Notes: generated from the sequence alone by a model not told the origin. Positions 1-11,559 are shown, numbered from the stretch's first letter. The stretch is DNA of 64,000 bases from Symsagittifera roscoffensis (GCF_963678635.1 NC_087070.1:1116001-1180000); one strand, 5' to 3'. Made by a program: numbers and translations.

Positions 1-600
1 CAGTCTCCAAAACTAATGAGAGTTTTAAAGCTGGTCCGGTGAGGTGAACACCGTTGGTCTGTACTTCGCACGATCTTACTATTCCATTTCATCCGGAAAA
101 CGCACGGAGTACCCGTCCCAGGGGTCAAAGGCCGCGGGGCGTGAGGTCTTCGAAATTCCAGACTAGATCTCCTGGTTCTAGGTTCTCGGTGGGCTTCGTC
201 CATTTTCGTCGTTAGCTTAGTTGAGTGTAGGCAAGTATTCGAGTAGAAGTAGTTTCCAGAATTGTTGAGTGAGAGCTTGTGCATATTTCCATGAAGTCAT
301 GTTCACTATATTTTGCTGCTATAACAAATCAGTTGGTGGTCTAAGCAGGAAGTGATTAGGCGTGAGGGTTTCCGATTCTGTCGGGTCAGATGACACGTTT
401 TTCAGGGGTCGCGAGTTCAAGACTGCTTCTACTTCGCAGGCGAAGATTGGCATTTTTTCGTCCTTTATGGTGCGTAATCTGATTAGTTTATGCAAGGAAT
501 GCTTCAAAATCTTCGCCAATATTTCCCAATATCCTCCAAAGTGTGGTGCGGCGTCGGGCTGGGGATAGGAAACCGTACCAAATTCTCAAATTTTTAAAGG
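1..600 (-). pseudogene. BEL/Pao pol remnant: integrase C-terminal part and DUF5641
   Basis: On the minus strand this reads as the end of a BEL/Pao polyprotein. A PHHFGGYWE motif near 540-575 carries the third catalytic acidic residue of a retroviral-type integrase. It is followed by the family signature LNSRPL...TLTPNHFLL in an open frame at 319-519. After a frame break, 1-280 reads as a DUF5641-like domain, including NLEPGDLVWNFEDLTPRGL and a downstream GRV. At least one stop and one frame change separate these parts, so the copy is dead. The upstream integrase core is missing beyond about 600, and the 3' end runs off the left edge. It belongs to a different copy from the complete element at 24.5-35.8 kb and lies in the opposite orientation. 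Confidence 0.85.
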
Positions 601-976
601 AGAGAGAAAATGACAATTTTGATGGTTTGTTAGAGACCTGACATTCAGAACCATACCCCATATATGGGTCGCTACATGAAGTCTAAAGTCGATAAGACAT
701 GAGAGGCTACTCAGCTGAGTGACTGGCTCTGCTTGATACGGTAAATGAAGTTGGTCTTTTTGGAAAATGAACTGTTTGATTTAGTTGGTAATGCGACTTT
801 TTAATAAGTTTTCTAACTTTGTGAGTAAAAAGTTCCTCCCATCTGCACCCCAGCTGGTCAAGGCCAGGGGCAATGGTTCTGACTTTATCAATCATAAGAA
901 TTATTTCAAACGAAATGAAAGTCATCACCGGGAACCTGTTCTACCTTTCCGAGGTAGCAGTGGTGGTCATGACGCT
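601..976. other. Spacer between BEL remnant and LINE
   Basis: A 73-codon minus-strand frame at 707-928 is the only open stretch and matches no family I recognise. It may be LINE 3' untranslated sequence or further BEL debris. No repeat ends were found. Confidence 0.4.
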
Positions 977-1150
977 TTAATCTGCACAATTTTGCCTATT
1001 GATTGTACGCACCGGGACAACACCAACATGACTTGGCGGCTTGGGCATTGGCCTTGCTTTGACCCACGAGTATCGGTGCTTCACATAACAGTGATTGATC
1101 GTTGACTTTCTAACCGAGCACCGATAGGAGCAGAGCGGACACTTTAGCAC
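977..1150 (-). pseudogene. LINE third C2H2 finger and C terminus, shifted frame
   Basis: Just past a frameshift near 1145-1150, the next minus-strand frame supplies a third finger (C-X2-C-X12-H-X4-H, within LKCPLCSYRC...CYVKH). It is followed by a short basic tail ending at a stop near 977. It continues the zinc-finger series of the preceding frame, so it is the ORF's natural C terminus and not a separate gene. Confidence 0.7.
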
Positions 1151-2307
1151 CTCATCACCTGTGCTAGTGTCTTGGTTTGATGCGAAGGATTGCGACTCAG
1201 TTGCGGTGCTGAGACGACCGGTTCTGATGCGCTGATCAGTTTCACATGCGGGTGACAGTTTTGCATGTGCTTTGTCCAACCGCTGACATAGACATAAGTC
1301 TTGTTACAGTCGGACAGAGGGCAGTCGAATTTACCCTTTTTGGACCCCCCGTCGCTGGGCTGCTGGGGGATCTCTACAGTTCTTTCAATTCCTTTAATAG
1401 TTACAGTTCTTTCAGTTCCTTTAATAGTTTCATTTTCACTAGCGGAGGTCTGGACCGAGGGTTCTGAATGATTACCTCTGAGATGCCTATATATATCTTT
1501 TTTGCTATGAAATATTCTACCACAGTTTTCATTAGCAAATTGAACTGTTTGCGACCTTTTGCCGATTGCATTTGCTTTAAAATCCCCACCGTCTGTGAAC
1601 TTAAGTTTGGTTGTCGGATTGTGCAACCAGTTATCCTGGTCACACTTAGTCTTGAGCCCATGGTTGTCAAGATCAGCTCTAAGCTGTCGAATCCAATCTT
1701 TTTGCCAAACTTTAGCACCTTCAAGTAGATCATTCATGCTATCGACCCCGATGTTTTTAAAGGAAGCATACAGTTGAACCCTTCTCCTGCATAGTTGATA
1801 TGCGACTGGCGTTGTTTTTACTTTAGCATTCAATTCCTTTAGTTTTATTTGATTTCTGGTTTCTAGCCTGAGACACATTCTTTTAGCGCGGTGTATAACC
1901 GCTTCTAATCTGCCAAGATCTGTGCATCTGATGACAAGGGTCTCTAAGCCGTTTATCAGGATAGGCTTTAGGAATGTCTCAATGAGGAGACCTTTGTTCC
2001 TTAGTGTCATTCTTTTGGACACCAAGGCCGGTCTAAGACGTAACATTGCTGTTCTTGTCTTAGTAATGCGAGCGCTGATAGCCTTGCCAGCGCTCCCATC
2101 AGATGTTATGATGCTGCCGAGGTACTCAAAGTGATTGACCTGTTCAACCTGTTCACTGCGTACATTGATAGGAACTATTGTATTGTAATTGGTGTTAATA
2201 ACAATACTTTTAGTTTTCTCGACAGATATTTCTAATTTAGCCAATCTGAAAGTTTTTGCCATCCCATTCAGCGACTTGGTAGCATTTGCCTGGTTGTCAG
2301 AGATCAA
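1144..2307 (-). pseudogene. LINE reverse transcriptase C-terminal half with C2H2 zinc fingers
   Basis: A 387-codon frame starts just after the polymerase ADD motif. The codon preceding ADDLALIS near 2320 is a TAA stop, although both aspartates survive. FEYLGSIITSDG lies at about residues 60-71, followed by the thumb and a long alpha-helical arginine-rich stretch. From about residue 258 come two zinc-finger-like units. The first (C-X12-H-X4-H) lacks its first cysteine. The second, at about residue 325, fits C-X4-C-X12-H-X4-H exactly. C-terminal fingers are less usual than N-terminal ones in LINE proteins and may bind RNA or target DNA, by analogy only. Confidence 0.8.
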
Positions 2308-2578
2308 AGCCAGATCATCAGCTTATGCAAAGTTTCTCTCCACTGGTCTTACTTAGGAGGAAGTCAAAAAAGATGATAAACAACAGTGGGCCTAAAACGC
2401 ACCCTGCCTCACCCCCCGGTTCACTACAAAGGTATTATCCTTATCAAGCTCGCCGATGGGATTGGCGTGGAGCGCTTCAATCAAACTAATGATATCTTCT
2501 GGGATTCCAAAATCCCTTAGGGCGATAAACAGCACTTCCTATCAATTGAATCAAAACCCTTCTTCAGGTCGATGAAAG

Positions 2579-3361
2579 TCATACAAAGAGGTTGATGGTT
2601 CTCAATCCTTCTTTGTAGCAAACATCTAATTGCCGAGATAGCTTGGCCCGTTGACCTGTGGCTTCGGAACCCAAATTGATAAGGTGAGATCTTGGCTTAT
2701 TCACCCTATTTGCAATCACCTTTGCGAACACTTTGCAAACTTGGTCAAGAAGGAAAATGCTCTGGTAATTGTTCGGTTCTGCTCTGCTTCCTTTCTTAAA
2801 CAGATTGAGTACTACTGCCTCCCTCCGAGTTTGGGGAACTTTGCCCGGATCAAGCCAGATATCAGTGAAAGTTCTTGTGAGAGGCTTGAGAATTTTCTTC
2901 TCGAGCATTTTAAGTAGGTCACTGGTGATCTGACTCTCACCGGGAGCCTTGCCCGTGTTGATTTTTCTCAAGGCTTGTGGTACCTCTGCTCCTTTAGGAG
3001 GTCCACTATCCGCAACTGGAAGTGAACTTTCAACAAACTTTTCACTCGCCGGTCTGTTCGTAAACAGATTCTCATAATGCCTTTTAGACTTCACATTACT
3101 GACTTCACCTTTGCTTCTTCTCTCCAACCAACTCATGCGAACCTTCCTAAGAGTCTCTTTTAACACCTTAAGCACTTCACGCGTTTGTCCGAGGACGTGC
3201 TTGTCTTGAAAACCTTCCAGGCCACTCTCTAACATCTCATTTTGGTCAAACTTCCTCAACTTGTTGCACTTCAAGTTTAGTCTTTTTCTTGCTGCAACCA
3301 ATTCGTCAGTTCTATTGTTTAGAACCTGACGATGCACACTTCTCTTTTCTTTAAATACCAA
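2579..3361 (-). pseudogene. LINE reverse transcriptase, N-terminal half
   Basis: An open frame of 260 codons begins with a basic linker of about 100 residues and then enters the polymerase. It contains INTGKAPGESQITSDLLK, then the PVPKKG-like segment VLNLFKKGSRAEPNNYQSIFLLD, here split for reporting as LFKKGSRAEPNNYQSI and FLLD, and a following KVFAKVIANRV. After the stop the reading shifts frame into FIDLKKGFDSIDR near 2540-2585, which carries the first catalytic aspartate. The GK-AP-G motif and the order of blocks are standard for LINE polymerases. Confidence 0.85.
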
Positions 3362-3503
3362 ATGTTGTTCAGTATTTAAAAACTCATAGAATGTACCCTC
3401 CTTTTCCTCAAAATCCGGAACCGGTTACCTGGCATGGACATTGCACACCAACTCCTTAAGAGTTCTATTGAAGCTCTCAATGGAGTCATTGTGGGATAAG
3501 CTA

Positions 3504-3895
3504 TTATCTGATGTTAGGAACGAGCGACCTTGAACCAATTTCAGACAGGTATTGATTTTGGACCGTAGTCCAGGAGACTTCCTCTTTAAGTTTTTTTCTG
3601 AGAAAACTTTCACCGTCAAACGCCATTTTGCCTGGTTCTTTCGGAGGTAAGACCACGCCTACAAGCTTAGCATGATCTGAGTGATGCCCGGTACTACCTC
3701 CCCAGCTGGCTCCCATATCTCTCCAGACCGCGTTCCGATCGGACAAGATATAATCGATGACAGCACCTGAGCTCCTGGGGTGACGCCACGTTATAAGCCT
3801 ACTTAAGGGCTTCTTGAATAACATGTTCACGATTTTTAAATCATTTCGGTCAATTGCTTCGTACTGATTCTCGCATTCAAATCACCGAATTTCAG
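3504..3895 (-). pseudogene. LINE endonuclease domain (APE-type), partial
   Basis: Visible APE-endonuclease motifs, in order, are GDLNAR (metal and active-site region), TWRHPRSSGAVIDYIL, and HHSDHAKL, whose SDH supplies the catalytic histidine. In the family these nick the target DNA to prime reverse transcription. The N-terminal half is missing, with a stop just upstream near 3914. There is a frame change between GDLNAR and the open frame at 3504-3830. A further frame at 3425-3619 continues the linker into the polymerase region. Confidence 0.8.
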
Positions 3896-3915
3896 AGTAT
3901 GAGAATTTTGTGAGT

Positions 3916-5737
3916 ATTGTTTCCGACACTTACGTCAATTTGGGGGGAAGAAATCACAAGCTCTACAAAATTGCAGTCAAACATGTGGCAACCATGTTTT
4001 CAAAGTTTAATCATTCAAAATCGCTCACAACTTTACTCCATTTTAAAGTTTTTAGTTCAAAGTATTCAGCTTATTTTAAATCTCTAAAATGGTTTAATCA
4101 ATTTTTGCAATATGCCGGAGAAAATGCGAAAAATTGAAAGATGGTTCTGCGAATAGAAAATCTGAATTGAAAAAAAAAAACGAAATCGTACTCTTTTTTC
4201 GAAAATCATCTTGGAAAGCAAAAATCACGACAAAAAGTATCTGAGAAACCCCGAAAGATTTCTTGCTGCAGTCTTTTTTGTACAGTGGAAAGGCTGCAAC
4301 CTGATACATCGCAAAACGTTTTTGTTGTATTCTGTTTGCCGTAAGAAATCAGATGAATTGTTTAATTTAATTTTATTATTGATTCACAATTGCAAATTAA
4401 TATTGACATTTTTTATGTAGTTATTTAATACTATTTAAAACAAAAGAGCGTAGAGAGCATCAGAAAATTTTTTACCACAGCTAAAATTGAAAAAAAATTG
4501 AAAACTGAAGAAACATTTTTCTACAAAGAAATTCTTAATTTTCAAGATTAAAATAAATTACATTGAAAAAACTCCCGGCTACTGCGCAGCAATTTAAATC
4601 AAGAAAAGTCTTCATGATGTTTCAGCTTTTTCAATTAAACATTTTTGCATTGTCTGGAATTAACTTGTGTCAGTTTTAGAATTATCACCACTCGCGCTAA
4701 ATTTCTACAGCTTTACCAGTTCTTTTTTCATGTATAAATAATCATTTTTTTTCTCATCAAATTTAAATTTTTTTTCAATACAAAATTTGCAAATGAAAGA
4801 AAAAATGAGCTTACATGTTTCTTGTTTCGTCATAGTATTGTTGCTTGATACAAAGTTCAAAAACAAAAATAACAAAACCAATGATAAACTGCGCCAAACG
4901 TTTTCTGATGATCATATATGCTGTTTTTTTGTAGTTGAAAATCCATCTTTAGAAAGGCTTCGATATTTAAAATAATTTTAAATTGAATTTTCAATTAGCT
5001 TTTCTTTTTCACAGCAAGTATAGCAGAATGCACACATTAAAATAAAAAACGAGAAAACAATTTTGCAATTTTTTTTTTTTTGAATTTGCACAAAAGAATG
5101 ACAATGGTAATTTTTAATTACCGTAGCATTAGCAGTAGTTTGTTGGAGCATTTTTTGCATTTCAGCAAAATTTAAAAAAAGTCCACTTTTTGGCGGTTGT
5201 GTAAATAAATACAGTTGTCAATAAAAAATTCGTGCGGTTTCATTTTGTAAATGTCAAACGAATTACATTTTGGTCTTTTTTTAAATTGGTTTCGATAGTT
5301 GGGAGGTGTTACAATGAAAACAGACGCCTTTAAACACGCCGTTGGCGCTGTTTTTTTTCTGCTTTTGAAATCCAAGTATTGTCATAAAACAATGCGGTGT
5401 AAATTTGACCTTGGCTATGATTAACCTCATTGCATATATAAAATGAAGTAAAAAAATAAACACCAATAAATTATTTACATGCCTCACGGAAATTAACAAG
5501 GAGTTTATGGAAGAGATGAAACTAGACCAAAAAAAGACCTAAAACATTTGTCAAAAGAAGTTAAAATCAATTTACATTTTGTTTGAGACAAACGTTTACG
5601 TTTGTGACAGGTCGATTCTGACTTCAGAGTGACACTGTCGTCAACCAAATTGACATTTTTCGATATTAATTTATTTAATCCATTTTGAAGAACCGATCTT
5701 AATTATTCAGAACTGAATTTTTTTAAAGGCTTCCTCG
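3916..5737. other. AT-rich non-coding stretch
   Basis: Only short open frames in A/T-rich sequence are present. No protein family, RNA gene, terminal repeat or target duplication was recognised. Confidence 0.5.
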
Positions 5738-6760
5738 GTGCTTTTCCGTAGATTTTTTTCGGAGGGGACGAGAGAGAGAGTTAATTTTTTTTTCGTGGGA
5801 AAACCTGGCATACAATTCATCCTCTTCCAGAAAAAATCCGTTTGGGATCAGATTTGGAATCGAGTGAAACAATCGACATACAAGAGAAACCAAAGTGAAT
5901 TGAATGAAACGATTTTTGAACTAAATTTTTTTCAGCAATCATTTTTTGATAGGAAAAATCAAAAGCTCCTGCTAAGTCAATCACAAATCAAGCAGTACAT
6001 CAGATTGAAAAGAGGACAGGTAAACAACTAACTCTCTCTAAATTAGTTTATCTCTCTAAATTAGTCTCAGAATACAAGCCAGAAAATATTGAAACCTTCT
6101 CAAAAATGAGCATAATAATCACATAACCTGGAGTTAAGGAATTAAAATTAAGCCCAGTGGTAAAGGAAGTCAATGAAGTCAAAAAAGAAACGAGCAGGCG
6201 TGAGAAAAACAGAGACGAACATAGAGCAGAGACAGGGACGAACGGAAGACACGAAAATATCAAGATAGAAGACGAAAAAAAGAGACTACATTGAGCAACA
6301 ATTATATGAGACAAGCGTAATATGCGAAATTGACTCAGCAGAGAAATTGAACAAACAACGAAAAAATCAACTAGAAGTGAAAGAGTTTTGAGTTTTGCCA
6401 AAGAAATTCTAACTTAACCAACTAAAGAGGAGAAGATAGCAATGGTCCGAAGAGTGATCGTATTTGGGGGAAAAGACAGACCGGATGAGCACAAGACTGA
6501 ATGAGAACGATGGGCAGATAATGAAATAATGACATGAAGTCCAGAAGATGAAAGAATTGAGAGATTGTCTCCTTGATATCAGGTCGGTCCTCTATCGGGA
6601 CCAACGATCTATCGGAATGATAGGTTAAATAGAAACCAAGACTATCAAAGATACTCGGATAAAACGTGAAAGGACTATACCATGAGCCACGAGTTGATGA
6701 TGAAGATTCAAGCCGAACTATCACAAGGAACACAAGGCTGAAGAGGATAAACGTCAAAAG
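5738..6760 (+). pseudogene. Possible decayed ORF, purine-rich strand
   Basis: The plus strand is markedly purine-rich from about 6130 to 6760. It reads as a charged polypeptide (Glu/Lys/Arg-rich, e.g. EVKKETSRREKNRDEHRAE) interrupted by several stops. A 97-codon open frame at 5738-6031 precedes it. This looks like an old coiled-coil or nucleic-acid-binding ORF, such as a LINE ORF1 or gag, but no named domain is visible. The long minus-strand frames at 6048-6401 and 6422-6757 are better explained as shadows of this bias. Low-complexity drift is an alternative. Confidence 0.25.
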
Positions 6761-6790
6761 AAAATCGAAAAAAAAAAAAAACTCGAAACG

Positions 6791-6988
6791 TTACGAGGCC
6801 AAACTGTGCATTTTGTGAATTGTGAGCGGATTCCACAACAAGAACGCTCCCTTTGTTCTTCTTTTGTTTTTTCATTTTCTTTAATCGCTCCGACAAAATT
6901 TTAGCATGTTTAAAAACTTGTCTCTGGAATGCAGAAACATACAGACACAAAAATTTGCGCCTATCCAGTGCACAGTTTGGCCTCGTAA
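6791..6988. mobile_element. Family E MITE-like element, 198 bp, perfect 20-bp ends
   Basis: The left end TTACGAGGCCAAACTGTGCA (6791-6810) is exactly the reverse complement of 6969-6988. The interior holds GCGGATTCCACAACA, resembling the GATTCCGCAAC words in the larger relatives at 16.25-16.85 kb and 50.73-51.1 kb. There is no coding capacity. Flanks do not show a clear target duplication, so the superfamily is unassigned. Confidence 0.75.
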
Positions 6989-7255
6989 TGAAAAATTTCG
7001 AGAACTATGCAACGACGGTTTTGAAATCAGTTTTCCATTTCGCAATTGCTAATAGAGAGAACAAAAAACAGAAATTTTCCTCGGTTGTTGATACGAATTT
7101 TGTTTTGCTACAGTGAGATCACACTAGGAGATCAACGTTAGCGTGCTTAAACTTATTTTTGCGAAGCAGACGTTCCGCATGGATGCCTTTAGCAATTTTA
7201 GGCAACAGTTCGTGATTTAGCTGCGGCATTTTGGCACCATACGTTGGTTAGAAAA

Positions 7256-8005
7256 CTACCCGGATTGACAAAAAATGCTTGTCATACTATTTCATATTAT
7301 GAAAAAAATCTCATAGACCAAAAAAATACTATGAAAATAGCATGATAAGCATTTTTTACATACTATGAAATATTATGACAGGCTTTTTTTCCATATTATG
7401 AAATTGTTTGACTAACATTTTTGCCATAAATGAAAATACCAAAAAATATTAGTTTTGAAATTTTGTGTTTCATCCGAAACACTAACGCTGGACTTTTTGT
7501 CATAAGAAAACCCAGAGTGTAACCGGCAGTTACCACGCAGATAAACTGCATATAGTGATTTTTGACACCTACGTTAATTATTAGATTTTCACATGGAATT
7601 ATATACCAAAAATGTAACTTGTTGTATAAGGCTAGATAATTTTTGGTTTGAAAATTTTGGTTGTTGAAAAAAAGGCCTGTTTTTTTTACAAATTTACTTT
7701 TATCTTAGCAAATGAAATAACAAAATAATAATCGTGTTTACAAAACAAAACACTTTTTTGTGATTTTTGGATTTTTTGGGTGAAAAACTCATCCTGGACT
7801 ACGTTATAAACACAAAAAGTCAAATTTTGCATGCAAAATTTTGTTTTTTGCAAAAATTTATATTTGAGCACAAAAGCAAGTTTGCAACCAAAAAAGAGAT
7901 TTAAAACTTTTTACCTCAAATTTATGTTTTTGCTTATGAAAAAATGCATATCATACAATTTTTATATCTGAAAATTATATGATAAGCTTTTTTTTGACTA
8001 AAATT
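7256..8005 (+). mobile_element. Family B inverted-repeat element, copy 1
   Basis: It starts with CCCGGATTGACAAAAAATGC and aligns by eye over roughly 750 bp with 38,423-39,235. Shared segments include GGCCTGTTTTTTTT and GGTGAAAAACTCATCCTGG. The interior is full of imperfect palindromes built on ATGATAAGCATTTTT and its complement. No long ORF is present. The right end is not clear and may be truncated near 8000. Confidence 0.6.
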
Positions 8006-8425
8006 TAAATCAAGTTTTGAGAGTCAAAGTGCATTCTTTTAAAAAAGTTTTTTTGTACTCATGTAAAATCATCCAAAAACATCCTGAAATTAATTTTCAT
8101 TTTGAAGATTCCCCACTCCCCCTAATTCCGCTACTGTCCGCAATCACACATATCGTATACAGGAAATTTTTGATTCTTGACGTAGGTTTAACAAAAAGGA
8201 TGAATCGACTCCGGGTTTTCACATAGATATCCTAATAATACAGAAATCTTTCTAGTCTGCAAAATATAAAAAAATCGAAAGCGAAATTAACAAGAAGGGA
8301 CCTTGCAAAGATAATTTCCTATGGTGTATGAACAAATTGAAGTGTTTTACACAATAGGAATGAAATATGATCGCAAGTCGTCTCTTCAAGAGCATTTGCG
8401 GCGATATTACTCTGAGAGCAATGAG
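8006..8425. other. Unassigned spacer
   Basis: Nothing beyond short chance frames is visible between the family B and family C elements. Confidence 0.4.
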
Positions 8426-8426
8426 G

Positions 8427-9426
8427 GGTGCCCGCACTGGAGTTCCATGGATAATAATCGACTTTATTATCATTTTATAAACAGTATCTTTTAAATTACA
8501 AAAATAATCAACTAAAATCCGTCAAAAAAGGATTATAACCATGATATTTTTCAATCATTGTAATCCTTTATAATAGATTAAAATCGATTATAATGTATTA
8601 ACTGAGAATAAATTATGAATTCTGCATTTTTTTTTTCAAAGTTATCTCATTTCCTCTTTCATGCAGTTGCTACGTATTACGTTTCATAAATTTTTACTTT
8701 TCACAGAAGATTTTATTTGCTTAAGTTTTCTCTACTTTTTCCATACTACGTAAAATCCATCGCATCTTTTAGCAACCTGCTTTCCCAGTTTACCCCCCTC
8801 CCCGCAGTTAACCCTTCTTCCATTTACCAACCGGCCCGTCCCCCCACCCAGTTTATCTCTCCTCAGTTTATCAACCCATCTTAGTTAAAATTTCCCCGCC
8901 CCCTATCTTAGTTTAACCCCACCCCCCATCTTAGTTGAAATGGAGAAAGGGGGTAAATAAGTGTTATTCACTTTGAGTATCCCCCCTCCCCCGTCCCCCG
9001 TTCAATGGTAAACAACAAACTTGTGGGGGGGCTAAACTGTAACTTGGGGGTTGGGTTTGGGTGAAGCCTTCAGGGGAGTGGGGGGGGGGGTTTGGGCGAA
9101 AGCGAGGGGGGAGGTTTACTTTGAGCAGGTTTAAATTGCGAGCAGGCCGTGAATAAGGCTGAAATGTTGCAAGTTTTGCAAAAGAGTTTGCAAGAAATGT
9201 AAGGATTATAATCCGTTATAATTGATTATAATGGGTTTTAAAAAGATTATAATTCATTATGCTGGATTTTAATGGAACGTGTTTTTACAAAAATAATCAA
9301 TTATAATGACAATAATCGGTTTCGTGGTCTAATTTTGTAATAATAACGGATTAAAATGACAAAATTTTAGAAAAAATTTTTCCAATATAATCAATTATTA
9401 TCCATGGAACACCGGTGCGGGTGGGA
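8427..9426. mobile_element. Family C foldback element with C-rich/G-rich core, about 1 kb
   Basis: Terminal inverted repeats of about 32 bp flank the unit. The left end contains GAGTTCCATGGATAATAAT (8440-8457) and the right end ATTATTATCCATGGAAC (9395-9411), with GCGGGTG/GCCCGC outside them. Inside each end lie ATAATCGATTATAAT-type repeats (8520-8600 and 9195-9400). The middle is strikingly asymmetric: runs of C on the plus strand at about 8785-9000 and runs of G at about 9025-9120, so the two halves roughly mirror each other. No ORF. A second copy sits at 52.65-53.3 kb. Confidence 0.7.
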
Positions 9427-9937
9427 TTTTGGTAATTTTTCCAAGTATGCCTAGATGTTAAGATTGGGTGCCGGACCTCAAGCCGAATCGACTTCAAGCC
9501 GAATCGTATAACTAGAGATTTCAAGCCGAACATTTCGTCAGAAAAATATGAAAAATGATTAAGTTGAAAACAGTTTAGAAGAATTTCTCAATTTCATCAC
9601 CTTGCTAAACAAACTATTGGCTTTTTCTTGAGCTTGATAATTCTTGAGCCTCTATTTGAATTTTAGGATTTTAAAAGTTAAAACATTGTTGATGGGTTAT
9701 ATTAAGAACGCTTATGATGAAGTTATTTTGCCTAACTTTTTCAAAATAAACTTTTTTTTGATGAACCTTTAGCGTATTTAGGTGCTTGAGTTGTTTAAAT
9801 TTTGGCTTGAAGTCCCATCAGCTTCTTGTCCTTGAAAGTGAGTTAAAAATGAGTTTAATGAATACTGATTTAACGAAAGCCACTAATTTAGTTATATTAA
9901 CATGCTGTAAATTATGTATCTATCGCCGTAATTTTTT
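9427..9937. other. Spacer with short TTCAAGCCGAA repeats
   Basis: TTCAAGCCGAA occurs three times at about 9475-9535. Nothing else was recognised. Confidence 0.4.
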
Positions 9938-10310
9938 GTTGACTGCCGAACTAACTCTCATTTAAAGTAAAACCCTCCCACCACAAAAAAAGCGAATCAA
10001 AGCTTGATCATGATTAGGGAAGCTTATTTTGAAAGACATCCCCTAGTATTCCTTCATTGCTTGAAAGCGCTAAATTGCAAAAAGTAAATATTTAGGCATG
10101 AAGAAACGCCATGTGTTTTGAGCCATTGAAGCCCTTACCGTTGGCACCGATGATAACTTAAGTTATTTGTTCATGCTTGTGATTGTCGTGGCTTAGGCAA
10201 TCACAATACAAAAACGTTTGGTGTCTTTACTTGTAACTTCCACTTTTTTGCGGAGCTCAGCTTTTCAACTAATCTTTGCTAGAATGCTTTAGATTGGGCA
10301 AGTGAGAAAT
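9938..10310 (+). repeat. Family F direct repeat, copy 1
   Basis: It aligns by eye end to end with 12,850-13,231. Shared landmarks include ATGAAGAAAC-CCATGTGTT, GCGCTA-A-TGCAAAAAGTAA, TTTTTTGCGGAGCTC and TTTAGATT-GG-AAGT-AGAA. The two copies are in the same orientation about 2.9 kb apart. No coding frame is conserved between them. Confidence 0.7.
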
Positions 10311-10781
10311 CAAAATTGATAAAAAAAGATATTTGATTTGTGATGTTTTAAACAATAGGAATGAAAAATGACCTCAAGATGTCTTTTCAGGAGCATTAGC
10401 GGAGAATATGGTTGAAGAGCCATGAGGACCGGGTTTTTAGAAAATACCCTTAAAATGACTGGATGTTAAAGTTTAGTTTATTGGATTCATGATTTGAAAA
10501 AAGACACTAACTTGATTGGTTATTTTAATCTGTTTGTATAATATGTATCTATCTCAGTATTGTTTCGTTGGAACTTGCTCATGCGCCCAATAGTGTGGAT
10601 TATGTGATCGATTTCTTTTGTTTTGTCAGATACTTCACCTCGAAAAGAATAAACGTTGACTCAACTGAAAGAGGGAGATCAGTGCAGAAATTCAATTCAT
10701 TTTTTAAATGAAGTTGGTGAAATAATTTTCAAGAGAAGAGATTAATAGATAGCTAAGACGTTAGTAGACTTGAAAGATTAC

Positions 10782-11520
10782 TGTTCCGACTTTCGAAGAA
10801 AACAGAATATTTATGCATGGGGTGGTTTTTTAATCAGTCATTTTTCCGCGATCAAAATAACAGTTATTTACAAAAACTCTTACACCCCATTGAAAAAATT
10901 GACTGCCTGAAATCAAGTTTGAAATTTTTTTTTGACTACGATCAATTTTTGCAAAGTTATGAAAGTTTAACAACTGCCAAATTGGCCATGATCTGGACTA
11001 ACTCATGCGCGCTTTAAAGACTTTTTCACATTACACGAAATATTTATTCGTGGCAAATTATCCTTCACAGAAAATTGTTCCAAAATGATTTGATGCTAGC
11101 AAATCGGTTGTAATATTTTTGTACGACTCAAATTTCCTTAATCGATTTTTGGCATTGTCCGAAAGTATAGTTTTTAAATTTTTTTCCGGAAATTATTCGA
11201 TATGGACTAGGAAGTAGTCAAAACATTCAAGTCTTTGCCCTGTTTATGAGCAGTTTTGCTTTATCCACACTTACAAATTTGAGAATGAAATCAATTCAAT
11301 TTTTTTATACAGATAATAAACTGTAGAGAAATTGATTTACGATAGCCCATTTAGATACCTAAAATAAATTAGAATTGATTCAAAAGACCTAGGAAATTTT
11401 CCATTCAAATTGATTTAAGAGGATTTTGCAGGGTAGTGAAAATCATCAACATCTCAACAAAACTGATTTTGAACTGAAATAAATAGTTTTTTTTTGTTTC
11501 GAAGCTTGAGCAAATCTTAC
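10782..11520 (+). repeat. Family A-related unit, first of an imperfect tandem pair
   Basis: It opens with TGTTCCGACTTTCGAAGAAA, the family A end, and continues with GGGGTGGTTTTTTAATCAGTC. It shares the ordered landmarks GCGCGCTTT, TATTTATTCGTGGC, TTTTGTACGACTCAAA and GATAGCCCATTTAGA with 11,560-12,170. Indels separate the copies, since landmark offsets vary from about 640 to 770 bp. It is related to the arms of the foldback at 57.06 kb. Confidence 0.6.
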
Positions 11521-11559
11521 TACTGGAAAAGTTGGTTGAGTAATTTTCAAGAAAACAGG

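Larger units (their letters stand above)
980..3912 (-). mobile_element. APE-type non-LTR retrotransposon (LINE), 5'-truncated and decayed
   Basis: Read on the minus strand from 3912 to about 980, this is the second ORF of an APE-type LINE: apurinic endonuclease, reverse transcriptase, then a C-terminal zinc-finger region. The endonuclease begins part-way in, with GDLNAR near 3870-3890, so the 5' end is truncated. Reading requires several frame changes, and stops interrupt the polymerase. FEYLGSIITSDG and a GVRQGC...LGPLL-type motif recall RTE-like and related clades. The exact clade needs a phylogeny. No poly-A or microsatellite tail or target duplication could be fixed at the 3' end. Confidence 0.85.

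Noticed and set aside
6048-6757. Two minus-strand frames of 117 and 111 codons that look membrane-like
   Set aside because: The hydrophobic look comes from the pyrimidine-rich strand of a purine-rich tract. No signal, domain or gene structure supports them.
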